From: Ophiura sarsii
Taxonomy: Eukaryota; Echinodermata; Ophiuroidea; Amphilepidida; Ophiuridae
Direction: 5' to 3'
Assembly: GCA_035610835.1 (NCBI GenBank)
Contig: CM069446.1
Location: forward strand, 53,782,934-53,846,933
DNA: 64,000 bases
The notes beneath the pieces are model-generated. The model was not told the DNA's origin. It saw nothing but the letters and a program-made list of their open reading frames with translations, and made no database searches. The position numbers and the translations under genes are program-made. Each line of letters begins with the position of its first letter. Positions within the stretch are counted from its first letter, which is position 1. Shown here piece after piece: positions 10,670-22,047 of the stretch.

Positions 10670-12099
10670 GTAGACTGGTGACAGAAAGTGCCCTCTATGT
10701 CGGCCTTTTGATATTGTGTGTGCATGAGTTAGGTTGTCAAAACAACATAACATATGGTTCATGCGGTATTGTTAGAGGATCGAAAGATTCCACCTAAGCG
10801 GCTGGATTCATTGAAATGAACACCTCTTTAACATGTTTAAAAAAAATTCATAAGGAAAATGTGGGAAAATAACTAAATATGTGATGCAATCTGTGAAAAC
10901 CCGCCACATGGTGGGATTTTTCATATTGGAGATATTTATATCATAAAAAAGCTGAAATCCTATATCCCGCGATGAGACAACCTTTTTCTAGGCGAGTTTA
11001 CACCATTATATTGATTTTTTAGGTTAAGTGTAATATTTTTTACATCACATATAAGCCCTGAATAATTATATAGTGATGAATTTTCTAACATTATCTCAGA
11101 GATAAAAGACTTATTTTATGGTTGAAAATGGGCAAAATATGATATTTTTCAATCTGTGACGGAAGGCCGTTTTCTTGGAAACGCAGCCTCGTTTCCAATC
11201 CCGCCTTCTATTGAAATATCAATATTATTCGTCACCCAGCGGTAACGAACTCCCGTCATTTGATGCATCCCATGTGTAAAAATTGACGGCAGTGCGTCAC
11301 TAAATAGCACGTCCTCAAGCCGAATGTGCTGCCCTCAAGCCGAACGTGCACGCCCTCAAGCCGAACGTGCTGCCGTTCCGGAGCAGACTGCTAACAGTAT
11401 AACTCCTACTTGTCACTGCAACCAAAACAGTCATCGTTTTCGTTAGTGGAAGATTATCACGTCGGCATATTTAACATGTTTAAGCAGTGTTTAACGAGAA
11501 TAGTGTAATAAATACCAATGAGTCAAAATAACTGTACTCAACTTTGGGATTTAATTTCTAAAGATCTGTGTATGAATTTCTCAGATTATTAATTCTGGCC
11601 GAGAGGCTGTCTCATTACCTTTCAAAAGAATTTTAGTTGGTTAAAATTGGTGGTTGAGGACAACGTGTTTTATACCCATTAAGATAAAAGTGTACATTTT
11701 AAAAACCGAACAAGATTTAATACAGTTTTTTGACTCGCCCTGTATGTAATATTAATATGAAAGCTTAGCTTTATCATTATGATATCATAATATGCCCAAG
11801 ACATATTAACATTACATCAAGTTATCACAGAAAACACAGCACTCTATTCCAAGATCATAGACAAATTGTATTTTTATTATTAGATTTTTGAATAAATATT
11901 AATTTTGCAATACAAAATGATGCGTGATGAGACTCTTTGTACGTTGAAGTACGTGTAAACAATTTAGCTGTGTTCTATATTCATAAAATATACAATATAC
12001 ATGTATATCAATATGATAACTTAATAGAATTCGACAATTATAGATAGACTTTCATACGGTTAATTATGCATGTATACTTCATATGGGCCTTTCTGTTGT
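10670..12099. other. 3' flank of the BTB gene; no further gene seen
   Basis: This contains possible polyadenylation signals (AATAAA at 11507), a three-unit 20-bp repeat at 11311-11375, and a lone TIR-like end TGACTCGCCCTGTA near 11732 that resembles the TA-type MITE at 34567 but lacks a partner. The rest is AT-rich with no coding signal. Confidence 0.4.
11311..11375. repeat. Three-unit ~20-bp tandem repeat (CCTCAAGCCGAAYGTGC)
   Basis: CCTCAAGCCGAATGTGC at 11313, then near-identical units at 11333 and 11354. Confidence 0.85.
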
Positions 12100-12115
12100 G
12101 CGGTAGGTGTAAAAT

Positions 12116-13015
12116 ACTGATTACTGATTGGCTGATTACTGACTGCTGGTTACTGACTGGCTGATTGGCTGAATATTGACTGACTGACTAACTGACTTAT
12201 TGCCCCAGGCTGATTGCTGAGTGATTGCTCCGGGCTGATTGCCGGACTGACTGATTGCCCGGACTGATTGCTGACTGACTGATTGCCCGGGCTGACTGCT
12301 GACTGACTGATTGCCCGGGCTGATTGCTGAATGACTGATTGCCCGGGCTGATTGCTGACTGACTGATTGCCCGGGCTGACTGCTGACTGACTGATTGCCC
12401 GGGCTGATTGCTGACTGACTGATTGCCCCGGGCTGATTGTCCCGGGCTGATTGCAGACTGACTGATTGACCCGGGCTGATTGCTGACTGACTGATAGCCC
12501 CGTGCTGATTGCTGACTGACTGGTTGCCCGAGCTGATTGTTGACTGACTGGTTGCCCCGGGCTGATTGCTGTCTGACTGATTGACCCGGGCTAATTGCTG
12601 ACTGACTGGTTGCCCGAGCTGATTGTTGACTGACTGGTTGCCCCGGGCTGATTGCTGACTGACTGATTGCCCCGGGCTGATTGCTGACTGACTGGTTGCC
12701 CCGGGCTGATTGCTGACTGACTGATTGCCCCGGGCTGATTGTTGACTGACTGGTTGCCCCGGGCTGATTGCTGACTGACTGGTTGCCCCGGGCTAATTGC
12801 TGACTGACTGGTTGTCCCGGGCTGATTGCCGGAATGACTGATTGCCCGAGCTGATTGTTGACTGATTGCCTGGGCTGATTGCTGACTGACTAATTGCTCG
12901 GACTGATTGCTGACTGATTGCCCGGGCTGATTGCTTGCTGGACTGACTGATTGCTCCGGGCTGATTACTGATTGCTGGCTGACTGACCGACTGATTACTG
13001 GCTAACTGATTAATT
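12116..13015. repeat. CTGATTGCCCGGG minisatellite, period ~28-30 bp
   Basis: About 30 tandem units built on CTGACTGACTGATTGCCCCGGGCTGA in shorter blocks, with small length variants. The array continues directly from the left inverted arm, so the arm sequence appears to be its seed. The long SQ/NQ-rich frames across it are by-products. Confidence 0.95.
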
Positions 13016-13047
13016 TGTCTTATTATGAGTCTGCCACACAACGACAT

Positions 13048-13282
13048 GAAGAGCTGTGTTGCAAAAGGGCCTACATCCACTTCTACCTGTTACTCATTTT
13101 GCATTAATGGATGGCTATTCATATGTGGAATGTTGCTTGTATTGTTGGTGCCTCAATTCGCGTGCATGGATGCACTAATCCAAGTCATGAATACAGTCAT
13201 ACAATAATTTGATTAATTCAATTGTGCAAAATGAGTAACATGTAGGAGTGGTCTGTAAGCCCTTTTGCAAAAAGCTCTTCAT
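13048..13282. repeat. Foldback repeat, ~62-bp arms
   Basis: 13048-13108 (GAAGAGCTGTGTTGCAAAAG through TACTCATTTTGCA) is mirrored imperfectly at 13219-13282 around a ~110-base spacer. Confidence 0.75.
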
Positions 13283-13986
13283 TATAATGTATGCAGCTCC
13301 ACTTTGAAAAACACCCCTATATGAAATAGCCTCACATTGTGCACTCCCTATAGGGTAGTGAGCTTGCCATAATATGGTAGACATGACCTAACACTATATA
13401 TAATAACCTTGATTCAGGTATACACATCTATCACCTGGTTTTCTAGTTAGGACTGTTTTGACCAATTTTCGAAATTTGCTCTAAACTTGTATATATTCGG
13501 CCGATTTAACTAAACCTAAGCTGAAATATTGTACTAAACACTTTAGTTCATTTAGTGATATTATCAGATTTTGCATCCAAAAGACTAAGAATTAAATTAT
13601 GGGTATTTACGAAATGGAAAAGCTTATAATTTCTAAATGCAGCAATATTTGTCAATCAAATTGGGTATACATGTTATATATCTATTACCGATCACTCTTA
13701 CGATGGGAAAAAATTGTCCGACATTGCTCATTTGCATATTAATGACTTGAATAGATAATTAGCTAATTTGCATATTTAATGAGCGTATGAAACTAAATTA
13801 TAGTTTAAAAGATTGGGTATCATACAGTTAGCCAGTATACCAAGTTTGATTGCAATACACCATTCACATCTGGATTTATAACATTTACGCATATTAATTA
13901 GCTGGACTTAGTCATTTTTTGACCGTTTCTTTGATTGCGGTCAGTGAAACTGGTCAAAATGACCAATTTCACTAGGTTATTTTAGC

Positions 13987-14392
13987 TTAAAGGGGCACTA
14001 AGAGATGTGTTGGAGGCTGCGCCCTCAATTATGATAAAAACTGAGATAAGTATATTTTTATAATTGTATTACATGTATGAACTTACACCTATAAGGATTA
14101 AGACAAATCAGCTCTCTTTGTACAAGTAAACGTCGATTCAAAAATGCTCGTACAGCCGGGACGAGCATTTTACGTCCGACAGTATCCCACTGCAGTACGC
14201 GTGATACATAACGCGAACTATATTTGCATAGAGGGCGTTTAACAATAAATAGCGATGATATTGTTTTAATCAAGATTTGCTGTGTTTTTGTTAGTAGAAA
14301 CAACAATAACGGCAATTTTTAATGTTCATCTTGAATTCTGAAGTAAATTTTTAAACATTTAAAATTTTCAACACCACTCAATGTCCCTTTAA
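13987..14392. mobile_element. MITE with TTAAAGGGRCA ends
   Basis: TTAAAGGGGCACTAAG on the left is mirrored by TGTCCCTTTAA on the right. The segment starting GAGGCTGCGCCCTCAATTA matches, inverted, the fragment ending at 7671, and a lone left end is seen near 52128. No certain target duplication. Confidence 0.6.
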
Positions 14393-14787
14393 TGCAATAT
14401 AATGTTACCATTTTTGTAATTTAACATTGTATATAGATATTCAATCGTTAAGAAATATGTGTAAATTGTGTTTTGAATGAATGTTGCATTATTAACAAAT
14501 TGAGCTCTCTAAATCCTGAAAAATTCTATTTTTGGGCATTGTTACTGTTTTTGGCAGGTTTTCGGTCATTTTCGGAGTATTTTAAAACACCGTTAACACA
14601 AGAACGCATTGACCGATTGTCATAATTCTTTTTGGAAAATAAATTTTTCATTGCAATCTTTCATTTGACACCAATTTTGTACATGTCTCAATTATTTGAA
14701 TTTTATGTGTGCTATGCCTACTATTATGTTCCTCTATATGGATTATGTTCCGAAATCACTACTCGAAAGGATTATTATCTGTTATAA

Positions 14788-15020
14788 TCCGGGGGGGGGG
14801 CACTTATATTCAAACATGGGGGGTACTCGAATTCCTTTTGACGGGGATGTGCCGCTGGAGCTCCAAAACCCCAACCCACTTTTAGGGTTTTTCCGACCTA
14901 AAAAAACCCGGCGAATTGGACCCACGTTTAGGAATTTTCAAGCACAAAATCATGCCCCATGTTTAGGGATTTCTTGCAAAACGCGACCCATCCTCGTATA
15001 TACCTTATATCGCATAAAGA
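14788..15020. repeat. G-run repeat fragment
   Basis: Starts with a 10-base G run and continues with a GC-richer phrase (GGCACTTATATTCAAACATG, then CAAAACCCCAACCC) unlike its AT-rich surroundings, as in dispersed G-run repeats. No mirrored end is visible. Confidence 0.35.
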
Positions 15021-15093
15021 GGGTAGTTTTCAGTAATCAGTGATCAGTGGTCAGTAATTAGCCAATCAGTAATCAGTCTTTTACACCTACCGC

Positions 15094-15955
15094 TTATCGT
15101 GTGCGTAAGCACTAGCAACTCACCAATTTTAACCGGCCAAGCATTCTGAAAGCGACGGTCTGGGTAGCCTTAATTTAACACTATACTTAGAGTACCAAAT
15201 CCAATATATCCATGATGTGACCTTGCTAGAAAATAAGTTGATCTCTGCAACGGGAGTACTGAACTTGTACCAGTACAGATTTGATTCATTATCTGAAGTA
15301 GTATTATACTCTGCCGAGAAAAAGAATTGACCCGGTACATGTCATGCTCTAAACATGCTCTACATATTCGCGTTCATCTACCATGGTCATTCAATAAGTT
15401 ATACATCCAACCTTATAACTTGTCATTAATATAAGCCACTCTTATGAAATATTACACAATTGTAGCTTGGAGCCTTAGCTACAAATTAATTGTAAATTGA
15501 TCCGAGTATTTGAATGGTTTACTTTAATGGAAACGGAATGAAAACGAATGAAAAAACAGCATAATACCGCCTCAGTGCTATTGTTCATTCGGCCAATTCT
15601 AAGAGGCAAAACGTACCTATCGGTCAATTATAACCATTCCAAATGTCAGATATCTCTTAAGCAGACTATAAACAATAACGGTTACTGATTTCGTAGGAAA
15701 AACATGACCTCTGGTTAGCCAGAACCAGATCAGGGCAACCATAAGTTTACCCTCCCCAATGAGAACCATGTAAAAGTAATATTTGATTTCCATAAAAACT
15801 ACAAGATCTTCGATATACAGGACGAAATGGAGGGATTGCAAGTCTCTTTAGGAGCAAATTTTCAATCTTTGACTACCTGATTGACTATTCTGAAGGTTGC
15901 ACATTAGGAAAACTCATAAAGTGACTGTGACTGTGACTGATTAGCAGTATGCCAA
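15094..15955. other. No gene recognised
   Basis: An open frame on the minus strand (15617-15841) encodes a hydrophobic peptide without a recognisable family. I do not call it a gene. Confidence 0.3.
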
Positions 15956-15959
15956 AGGC

Positions 15960-16310
15960 ATAAAATAAATGTTATATTTTATATAGCGCTTTATCAAATT
16001 AAGTATGCTCAAAGCGCTTTACATTTATTCCGCTGCTCAGATAGGATACATCAGAATCAGTTCGCTTCACTTTAGGTTATTGCTGCCTATTACACATTCT
16101 GATAATGGCGCGTATTCCTATCAGACACTAAGATTGTGATTATCCCCAAACAGCTACCCATCTCACACCTGGGTGGAGAGAAGTTTTTGCGGTAAAGTGC
16201 CTTACTCAAGAGCACAACATGTTGACCACAACTAGACTCGAACCACAACCTTTGGTTTATAAATCCAGTGCTCTATCCGCCGCGCCACACATGCAATACA
16301 TTCGAGTTGA
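15960..16310 (-). repeat. tRNA-derived SINE, minus strand
   Basis: The head at 16310-16225 has tRNA A and B boxes on the minus strand (GGCGCGGCGGATAGAGC and GGTTCGAGTC). The middle includes CTCTCCACCCAGGTGTGAG, and the tail carries AAAGCGCTTTGAGC and AAAGCGCTATATAAA before an A/T-rich end near 15960. The layout is that of widespread metazoan tRNA SINEs and it appears close to full length. Confidence 0.8.
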
Positions 16311-17040
16311 TATTACACTACTTGCAAGCGTAGAGTTAATATTGCTTTACAATCTTATTTATAAATGATAATACTGTTATATATTTAGATTTTCAGTATT
16401 TAAATCGTGCTCTTATATCTAACTATACAATACGAAAAATGACCCGAAAACATGTACTGTTAAGGTTATTTCCGTTTACGTTTACCAAAATATCTCGCTG
16501 GCGTACCACGTCACAACAAAAGTGAAACCCATATTAATTATGAATTACTATAAATGTGTAGCTATGATTCAGAGCTATATTCATGATAACTGTCATGAGG
16601 CTGATATTAATTAGCGATGTTATGAGTGAGGAGTGAATTTATTGAGTGACCATTGTAATATTGGTATAATAGAGAGTCAGTACAATTAGAACCTTGTAGA
16701 CTGCTCTAATAAGAAAAGGTGATTGTTCACTCACGTGCTCATAGAAAGAACCGATAGGCGAGCAAGCCCGGGTGAGGGGGACATTTATGTTGGAAGTGAA
16801 GATAAGAAGAAATATAACTCAACTTAAGTAAGTTAGTTACAAGTAAGTAAGTAAGAGAGTCAAATTTAATGTGTGTTTTTTTCTAGCAATACGCCTTTAT
16901 TTCAATTTGCATCTCAAATATCGCCACATAATTACTTATATAAACAAGTGTGCTATTCAACAATATATTTTAATTGAGAGTTAAATTAATAGTACACATG
17001 TCCCGAAATTCAAGCAAACATTAGAATGCATGTATTACAG
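16311..17040. other. Unassigned stretch with clustered GTAAGT motifs
   Basis: Between 16826 and 16860 several donor-like GTAAGT/GTAAGA motifs occur in a row, followed by a pyrimidine run ending TTTTTTCTAG at about 16886. No adjacent coding exon was recognised, so an untranslated exon or a chance cluster are both possible. Confidence 0.3.
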
Positions 17041-17043
17041 CTA

Positions 17044-17172
17044 TGGGTTATTCCATTTTAGAGACTCTATACCTTACTCTTCCACCATGAGAGTGTAGAT
17101 GCCAAATAGAGTCACCCATACGGGTAAACCCCATTTTCATTTCACACTCCCTGCGGGAATGATTTGGGTAAT
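17044..17172. repeat. Small foldback related to 30605-30732
   Basis: The arms are diverged, but CACTCCCTGCGGGAATGATTTGGGTAATGT matches the right arm of the repeat at 30605-30732 when broken into its parts, and the left arm is its rough complement. Confidence 0.4.
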
Positions 17173-17224
17173 GTCTTCCATAGAGGTTTATTAATTTCAA
17201 ATAGAATATCCCAATGGTCCAAGA

Positions 17225-17300
17225 TCTTCGGTTCCGAAGAGCACGGCCGCGTTTTTTACGACGCTAAGCATAATTCGTGTCACAGGTTCGAATCAACTAC
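17225..17300 (+). repeat. tRNA-like segment (partial SINE)
   Basis: ACGACGCTAAGCATAATTCG followed by GTCACAGGTTCGAATC has a B-box and matches the segment at 31540-31605. The A-box side is degenerate. Confidence 0.4.
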
Positions 17301-17647
17301 ACGATCATATTAAATGTCACAAAATAAGCAAATGACATCGATACACGTGAGATGTGACACTATTTCAAACGATAAAGATGATCTGCATATAATATAACAG
17401 TCAACTTGTATAGATGTGCAGTTATCTAAGTATGCACACATGGCTATGATTGGACTGAGATTTACGTGAGCCTTCAAGCCCTGTTTCCTCTTGCGTCTAC
17501 TACCAACACGTCTAAAAGTTTGTTATTACTCCTTTCGTTGCGCATCGCCTGACGTCGACGAATGTCGGGACACGAGTTGAAGCAATGTCAACTTTTATCC
17601 GGTGACGTCTGCTGATGCCCAACGACGCGATTATGAACGCACCTTAA

Positions 17648-17885
17648 CACTTTCCATGCGGCAGGCAGCTGCAGACGACATTCCAAAAGTTCACAAAATG
17701 TTTCAAAAATGTCAAAATTACTGTATTTCATTACCATATTTGGAATCACCATGAGAAATGCATTGAAATAAGTACAAACATGCCTAGTATTCGTTCAGTA
17801 ATCCTTGAGATAATCCTTAAAATTTGGGAAAGGTTTCTGAAAATCTGTTTCGTATATGGTAAAACTAATAGCCGCGTGGAAAGTG
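17648..17885. mobile_element. TTAA-target MITE, copy 2
   Basis: The ends CACTTTCCATGCGGC and GCCGCGTGGAAAGTG are flanked by TTAA at 17644-17647 and 17886-17889. It is close to copy 1 at 8869 throughout, with a short indel near 17812. Confidence 0.88.
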
Positions 17886-17889
17886 TTAA

Positions 17890-18459
17890 GAAGAACATAT
17901 TTGATTTATGTATGCCGTTTCGTTAAGCTTCACGTATACTTTATAACTACAATAACATTAAATATAGCCTACTTATCAAGTTCATTATTTCATCATTATC
18001 TATTATATTCTAAACGTCCGTGCCAAACAAAACATCCATCATATCTATTTACTTTTTCCTACACCAAATATGTAAACCGTATTAGTTCCGGGTTAGCAGT
18101 ATATACTTTTACTAATAACGTCATTAGACACAAAACATTCATGATAATTATCTATCACCAGACTGAAAGTAGGTGTAGCCTATCTTTAATTGCCTCTTTA
18201 ATAATTAAAAGACCAAGAGAAAACACTTAGAGATCAATCCTAAGATTTCTGAAACCAATTAGGCTTTTCTAAAAGGAGGACATAATAGGATGGCAGTATT
18301 TTTGAAATGGGTATATTCAATAGAAGAGGGTGTACTGCGTTTGAGTAAAACGAAGGATGAATATACACATAATGTGCAGTTGGGTGTGCAAAGATCGCCA
18401 TACCTTTAAAAGGCTTATTATGTTATTATGATGGTGACAAGAGGATGTATTCGCTCTGA
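17890..18459. other. 3' flank of the LRR-GPCR gene
   Basis: Downstream of the minus-strand stop codon. I see no clear polyadenylation signal and no other gene. The plus-strand open frame at 17856-18230 overlaps the MITE end and has no recognisable features. Confidence 0.35.
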
Positions 18460-21400
18460 CTAAGCCTTTTGTTGTCCCTCTTTTTTCCTTAAGTTTTTTT
18501 CTGTCAGAAATGAGCGTGATAAAGTGTACAGGAATGGATTGATAGCTGAATTTATTGGTATTATAAAAGCTACAGTCCACACATAGGCCAGTGGGTCGAC
18601 CGTGATGAGTTGGCATTGTACTAATATGCATACTACTACTAATGGGACCCAAGTAAAGAAATCAGTTAAAACAACGACGGACATTTTAATAGCCATACGC
18701 ATTTCTTGCTCTTCATCTTGCAGTCTTCCCGCACGTTTCGAAATATTTCTTGCAGTTATGAATATGTGCGTGTAAAGAAAAGCAATTAGTACAAAACAAG
18801 CCAAATTTACACCGATGAAAATAGTTATAGAAAAGTATGTCGCTAATAATGTATTGCCGGTTATTTCTGTTGTGGCGTAAAGTGATTTCTGATAAGTTGG
18901 ATATACGGAAATGTCATATGTCTTAACCCCATAATAGTAATAGCTCACTAACATTGTCTTTTTAGACTCTATGATAAGTGAACTTATGTTTGAAACGCTA
19001 AAAGGCCTTCTCATAATTGGAATTCCTACGCAAACTTCAGACACCTCAAACACATTCGAATAAGCACCGGATAGCACAACTGGGATAACGCTGATAAATA
19101 AACCAAGAGACCAAAGTACTAATAAGCATATGTTGGTAGACTTAGTTCTCAATCGGTACTCGCTAAAAGGGTATTTCACACCCTGAAACCTATCAACAGT
19201 TATTAATGTAATAAGAAACACAGATACTTCACTGGACATAATTGACAGTGTGCCAGCTAACTTACAAATAGGACCTTTACGCCAGAGTTCAGAGTAAGAA
19301 GGGAAAAATTGTCCGTAATAAGCATCGAAAGACGCCAACAGGACCATACTGATTCCCATAAGGAGGTCCGATATAGAGAGATGTAATATGAGCAGTGATT
19401 GAATCTTACTGTCTTGCTTATTAGCGCAACGTAAATAAAACACATACAGGTTGCAAACCATTGCAAATAAACCCAGTGCCCACATTGATATCCTGGGTAG
19501 AAAATCATCCACCATTCTCTTGCAAGTGAGATAAACTGATCGTGGGTATCGAGGTATGCATTGGACATATCCGGTAAAGCAACAAGTTGCACTTTCATCT
19601 ACCAGCAACACCGTTGAATTGTCAAGACCAATAAAAGATGACTTGGTCACAAGACGCAATTCGTTTGCTCGGAGATCCACTACATCAACACCGGTGATGT
19701 AGAATACTTCATGGTCAATGTTTTGAATCAAGTTGTATGACAAATTGACTGATTTCAAATTGGTCAAATAATCAAAGACACCAGACAGTAGCGTGGAAAT
19801 TTCGTTCTGCTGAATTTCGAGTTGTTGAAGATTAGACAAACCAGAAAATGAACCGTTAGATATGCTTTGCAACTGATTGTTAGTAATTACAAGTACTATG
19901 ACATTCGTCAGATTATTAAAAGTGCCTGGCTTGATTTCGTTCAACAGGTTATAGCTCAAGTGAACAACTTGCAATGCGTACAGCCCTTCAAATATTCCAA
20001 TTGGTAGCTCATTTATTCCATTATGATCTAACGATAAGAACCTCAGATAAGGCATATACATTGATATGAACGAACTCACAGTGCTCAATGTGTTTTGACT
20101 CAAATCATAAACTTGTAAATCACTCGGACCATCAAACAAAGGGATACTGCTTAGTTTATTGTTAGAGATATTAAACAATCTTATATCTGACGCCAGTAAA
20201 TCTGCTGGCGTTTCGCGTAAGTTGTTATTGCTTATATCAAGATATTTTAATGACGTCATGTTATGAAATAAGCTTTCGGGTAGATAGACTAGCTCATTAC
20301 CATTTAGCCAGAGACTGTCTGTAGTTATGAGGGAGTCAAATAGAGTTTCATGCAATGTAGACAAATCATTATAGCTTAAATCACAGTGAAACAATGATAG
20401 CATGTATTTAAACGCATCGTTTGGGATTGAAGTCAATTGATTATTATTCAGTTTAAGATTAATCAATTTAACCACGCCAATGAATACATCGATTGGAAGT
20501 GTTCTTAATGAATTACTATCAAAATTAATGTCAGAGATATGTGTATGATAAATTCCGAAAAGTCCACCAGGTAAGGATGTGAGCCTATTGTTTGCAACAA
20601 ACACAAACCTCAAAAAAGAAAGATTATCAAAAACACCAAGCGGTAATGTTGATAGATGATTGCAAGACAGCATAAGCAACTGTAAGTTCAATAGATCATC
20701 AAATATACCATCGGGCAATAACGCCAGAAGGTTATATGACACTATTATATCGCGTAGCTGTGATAACCCATCAAGTACACCATTCTTGAGTGTCGCCAGC
20801 GTATTAGAACGGAGCTGTAACGTTTCTAACGATAACAGACCATTGAATACACCTCGAGGCAATGTTGCGATATTGTTATTTGCAAGATCGAGTACCTTTA
20901 ATCTACTCAAATCATGAAATACATCAACTTGTAAGGTTAGGTTATTATAGTCAAGCTGTAATTCTGTCAAGTTACTGAAATCACTAAATATGTTATCAGC
21001 TAATGACGTTATCCGATTACGAAAGACGGATAACTCTATCAAGTTAGTCAAACCAGCAAAAACGCCCTCGTTCAGAGAAGTGAATTTATTTCGGCTAATG
21101 GATAGAACCTCCATCTGTACCAGACCATCGAAAACACCAACAGGTAAATCAGTAAGACGATTGTTGCTAAGTAGCAGTGCTCTCAAAATATTCATGCTGA
21201 TAAACAGGCGGGCAGAGAGTAGTTGTATTTTGTTGTAAGAAAGATCTAACTCTGTTAAGGCATTAAGCCCTGCGAACGCCCCAGGTGTGATATTAGACAC
21301 ACCTCTGCTATCTAATGCTAACCATGTAGTATCGGGTTCATAAATCAGAAGGGCAATCGTGTCTGTGGCATTATTACACACTGTGGTCCATGATCTATAC

Positions 21401-22047
21401 CCAAGTGTACAGACGCATTCATCTGGACAATTCACTTTGGAATATGTATACCATGCATGCGGCCGATGATATGGGTCCACTGCATCGTACTCAGTAAAAT
21501 TACACACAGGAAAAGTTGTATTATCTGTGAAGGGCAAATGCGAGTATTCTAAAAGGCTTTTAGAATCGGGACATATTGATCGGGGAGCATTCACCCCATG
21601 AATATTAAAACTCTCTCTAGTATTGACGTAATGGATTTTGAATTCAGCAGAGGTTAATAACAAGGTACAAGGTGCTGAATTCAACGATATTGAAACGATT
21701 CGTTTAAGACACTGGTCACTCTGGGACGAATTATTGTCTACTAAATTAACATACACATAGGAATATATAGTATTGGAACTTGAGTGCAATAATTGTACTG
21801 AAGTTCCATTGCCTTGTGTTAATGAAATACTTATGGTACAACTGAAAATTGGATTTTTTAAGTTGGGATAATTTGATTCTGTAATGTTATCCGTGATAAT
21901 CACCAATGGTTCATAAGTAATATTAACATGACCGTTGCATTCATTGAAAAGATTTACCACTTTCTGTGCTAATGTTGTGTGATTAATGCAAATTATTAGC
22001 AATAGTATATACCAAACTATACGTTTATGACACGCCATGTTTACCAT
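18460..22047 (-). CDS. CUB-like/LRR/7TM receptor, relaxin-receptor (RXFP/LGR type C)-like
   Basis: The 1195-residue product is encoded in one uninterrupted exon. A signal peptide covers residues 4-28. Residues about 37-160 are a diverged CUB-like domain with four cysteines. An LRR N-cap (CPDECVC) starts at 207. About 23 leucine-rich repeats run from 240 to 800, and a Cys-rich hinge lies at 820-842. Seven membrane helices follow at about 853-1177. The receptor part has SDLL in helix 2, SSEVSVFLITLITVDRF at helix 3 (DRF in place of DRY), and SAINPFLY in helix 7, all close to relaxin/LGR receptors. No LDLa module is visible, although RXFP receptors need one to signal. RXFPs have about 10 repeats and LGR4-6 about 17, so this ectodomain is unusually long. 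The fourth codon (ATG ending at 22038, AACATGG) is the better start. Single-exon structure suggests retroposition or intron loss. Ligand unknown. Confidence 0.9.
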   Translation of the reverse strand: MVNMACHKRIVWYILLLIICINHTTLAQKVVNLFNECNGHVNITYEPLVIITDNITESNYPNLKNPIFSCTISISLTQGNGTSVQLLHSSSNTIYSYVYVNLVDNNSSQSDQCLKRIVSISLNSAPCTLLLTSAEFKIHYVNTRESFNIHGVNAPRSICPDSKSLLEYSHLPFTDNTTFPVCNFTEYDAVDPYHRPHAWYTYSKVNCPDECVCTLGYRSWTTVCNNATDTIALLIYEPDTTWLALDSRGVSNITPGAFAGLNALTELDLSYNKIQLLSARLFISMNILRALLLSNNRLTDLPVGVFDGLVQMEVLSISRNKFTSLNEGVFAGLTNLIELSVFRNRITSLADNIFSDFSNLTELQLDYNNLTLQVDVFHDLSRLKVLDLANNNIATLPRGVFNGLLSLETLQLRSNTLATLKNGVLDGLSQLRDIIVSYNLLALLPDGIFDDLLNLQLLMLSCNHLSTLPLGVFDNLSFLRFVFVANNRLTSLPGGLFGIYHTHISDINFDSNSLRTLPIDVFIGVVKLINLKLNNNQLTSIPNDAFKYMLSLFHCDLSYNDLSTLHETLFDSLITTDSLWLNGNELVYLPESLFHNMTSLKYLDISNNNLRETPADLLASDIRLFNISNNKLSSIPLFDGPSDLQVYDLSQNTLSTVSSFISMYMPYLRFLSLDHNGINELPIGIFEGLYALQVVHLSYNLLNEIKPGTFNNLTNVIVLVITNNQLQSISNGSFSGLSNLQQLEIQQNEISTLLSGVFDYLTNLKSVNLSYNLIQNIDHEVFYITGVDVVDLRANELRLVTKSSFIGLDNSTVLLVDESATCCFTGYVQCIPRYPRSVYLTCKRMVDDFLPRISMWALGLFAMVCNLYVFYLRCANKQDSKIQSLLILHLSISDLLMGISMVLLASFDAYYGQFFPSYSELWRKGPICKLAGTLSIMSSEVSVFLITLITVDRFQGVKYPFSEYRLRTKSTNICLLVLWSLGLFISVIPVVLSGAYSNVFEVSEVCVGIPIMRRPFSVSNISSLIIESKKTMLVSYYYYGVKTYDISVYPTYQKSLYATTEITGNTLLATYFSITIFIGVNLACFVLIAFLYTHIFITARNISKRAGRLQDEEQEMRMAIKMSVVVLTDFFTWVPLVVVCILVQCQLITVDPLAYVWTVAFIIPINSAINPFLYTLSRSFLTEKNLRKKEGQQKA

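Larger units (their letters stand above)
12100..15093. repeat. 3-kb unit bounded by inverted GCGGTAGGTGTAAAA arms
   Basis: GCGGTAGGTGTAAAA followed by CTGATTACTGATTGGCT at 12100 reappears as a reverse complement ending at 15093 (arms about 60 bp). Between them lie a CTGA-rich minisatellite, a small foldback, a MITE and a G-tract segment. It could be a transposon whose terminal repeat expanded into the minisatellite. No target duplication was identified. Confidence 0.55.

Noticed and set aside
12116..13015. CRISPR array
   Set aside because: Units are contiguous with no unique spacers, and the window is eukaryotic.
12793..13080. SQ/NQ-rich open frame on the minus strand
   Set aside because: It is a translation of the CTGA-rich minisatellite with no start context or family similarity.
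15617..15841. Hydrophobic minus-strand frame with a possible donor after it
   Set aside because: No recognisable family, no clear acceptor, and a length expected by chance.
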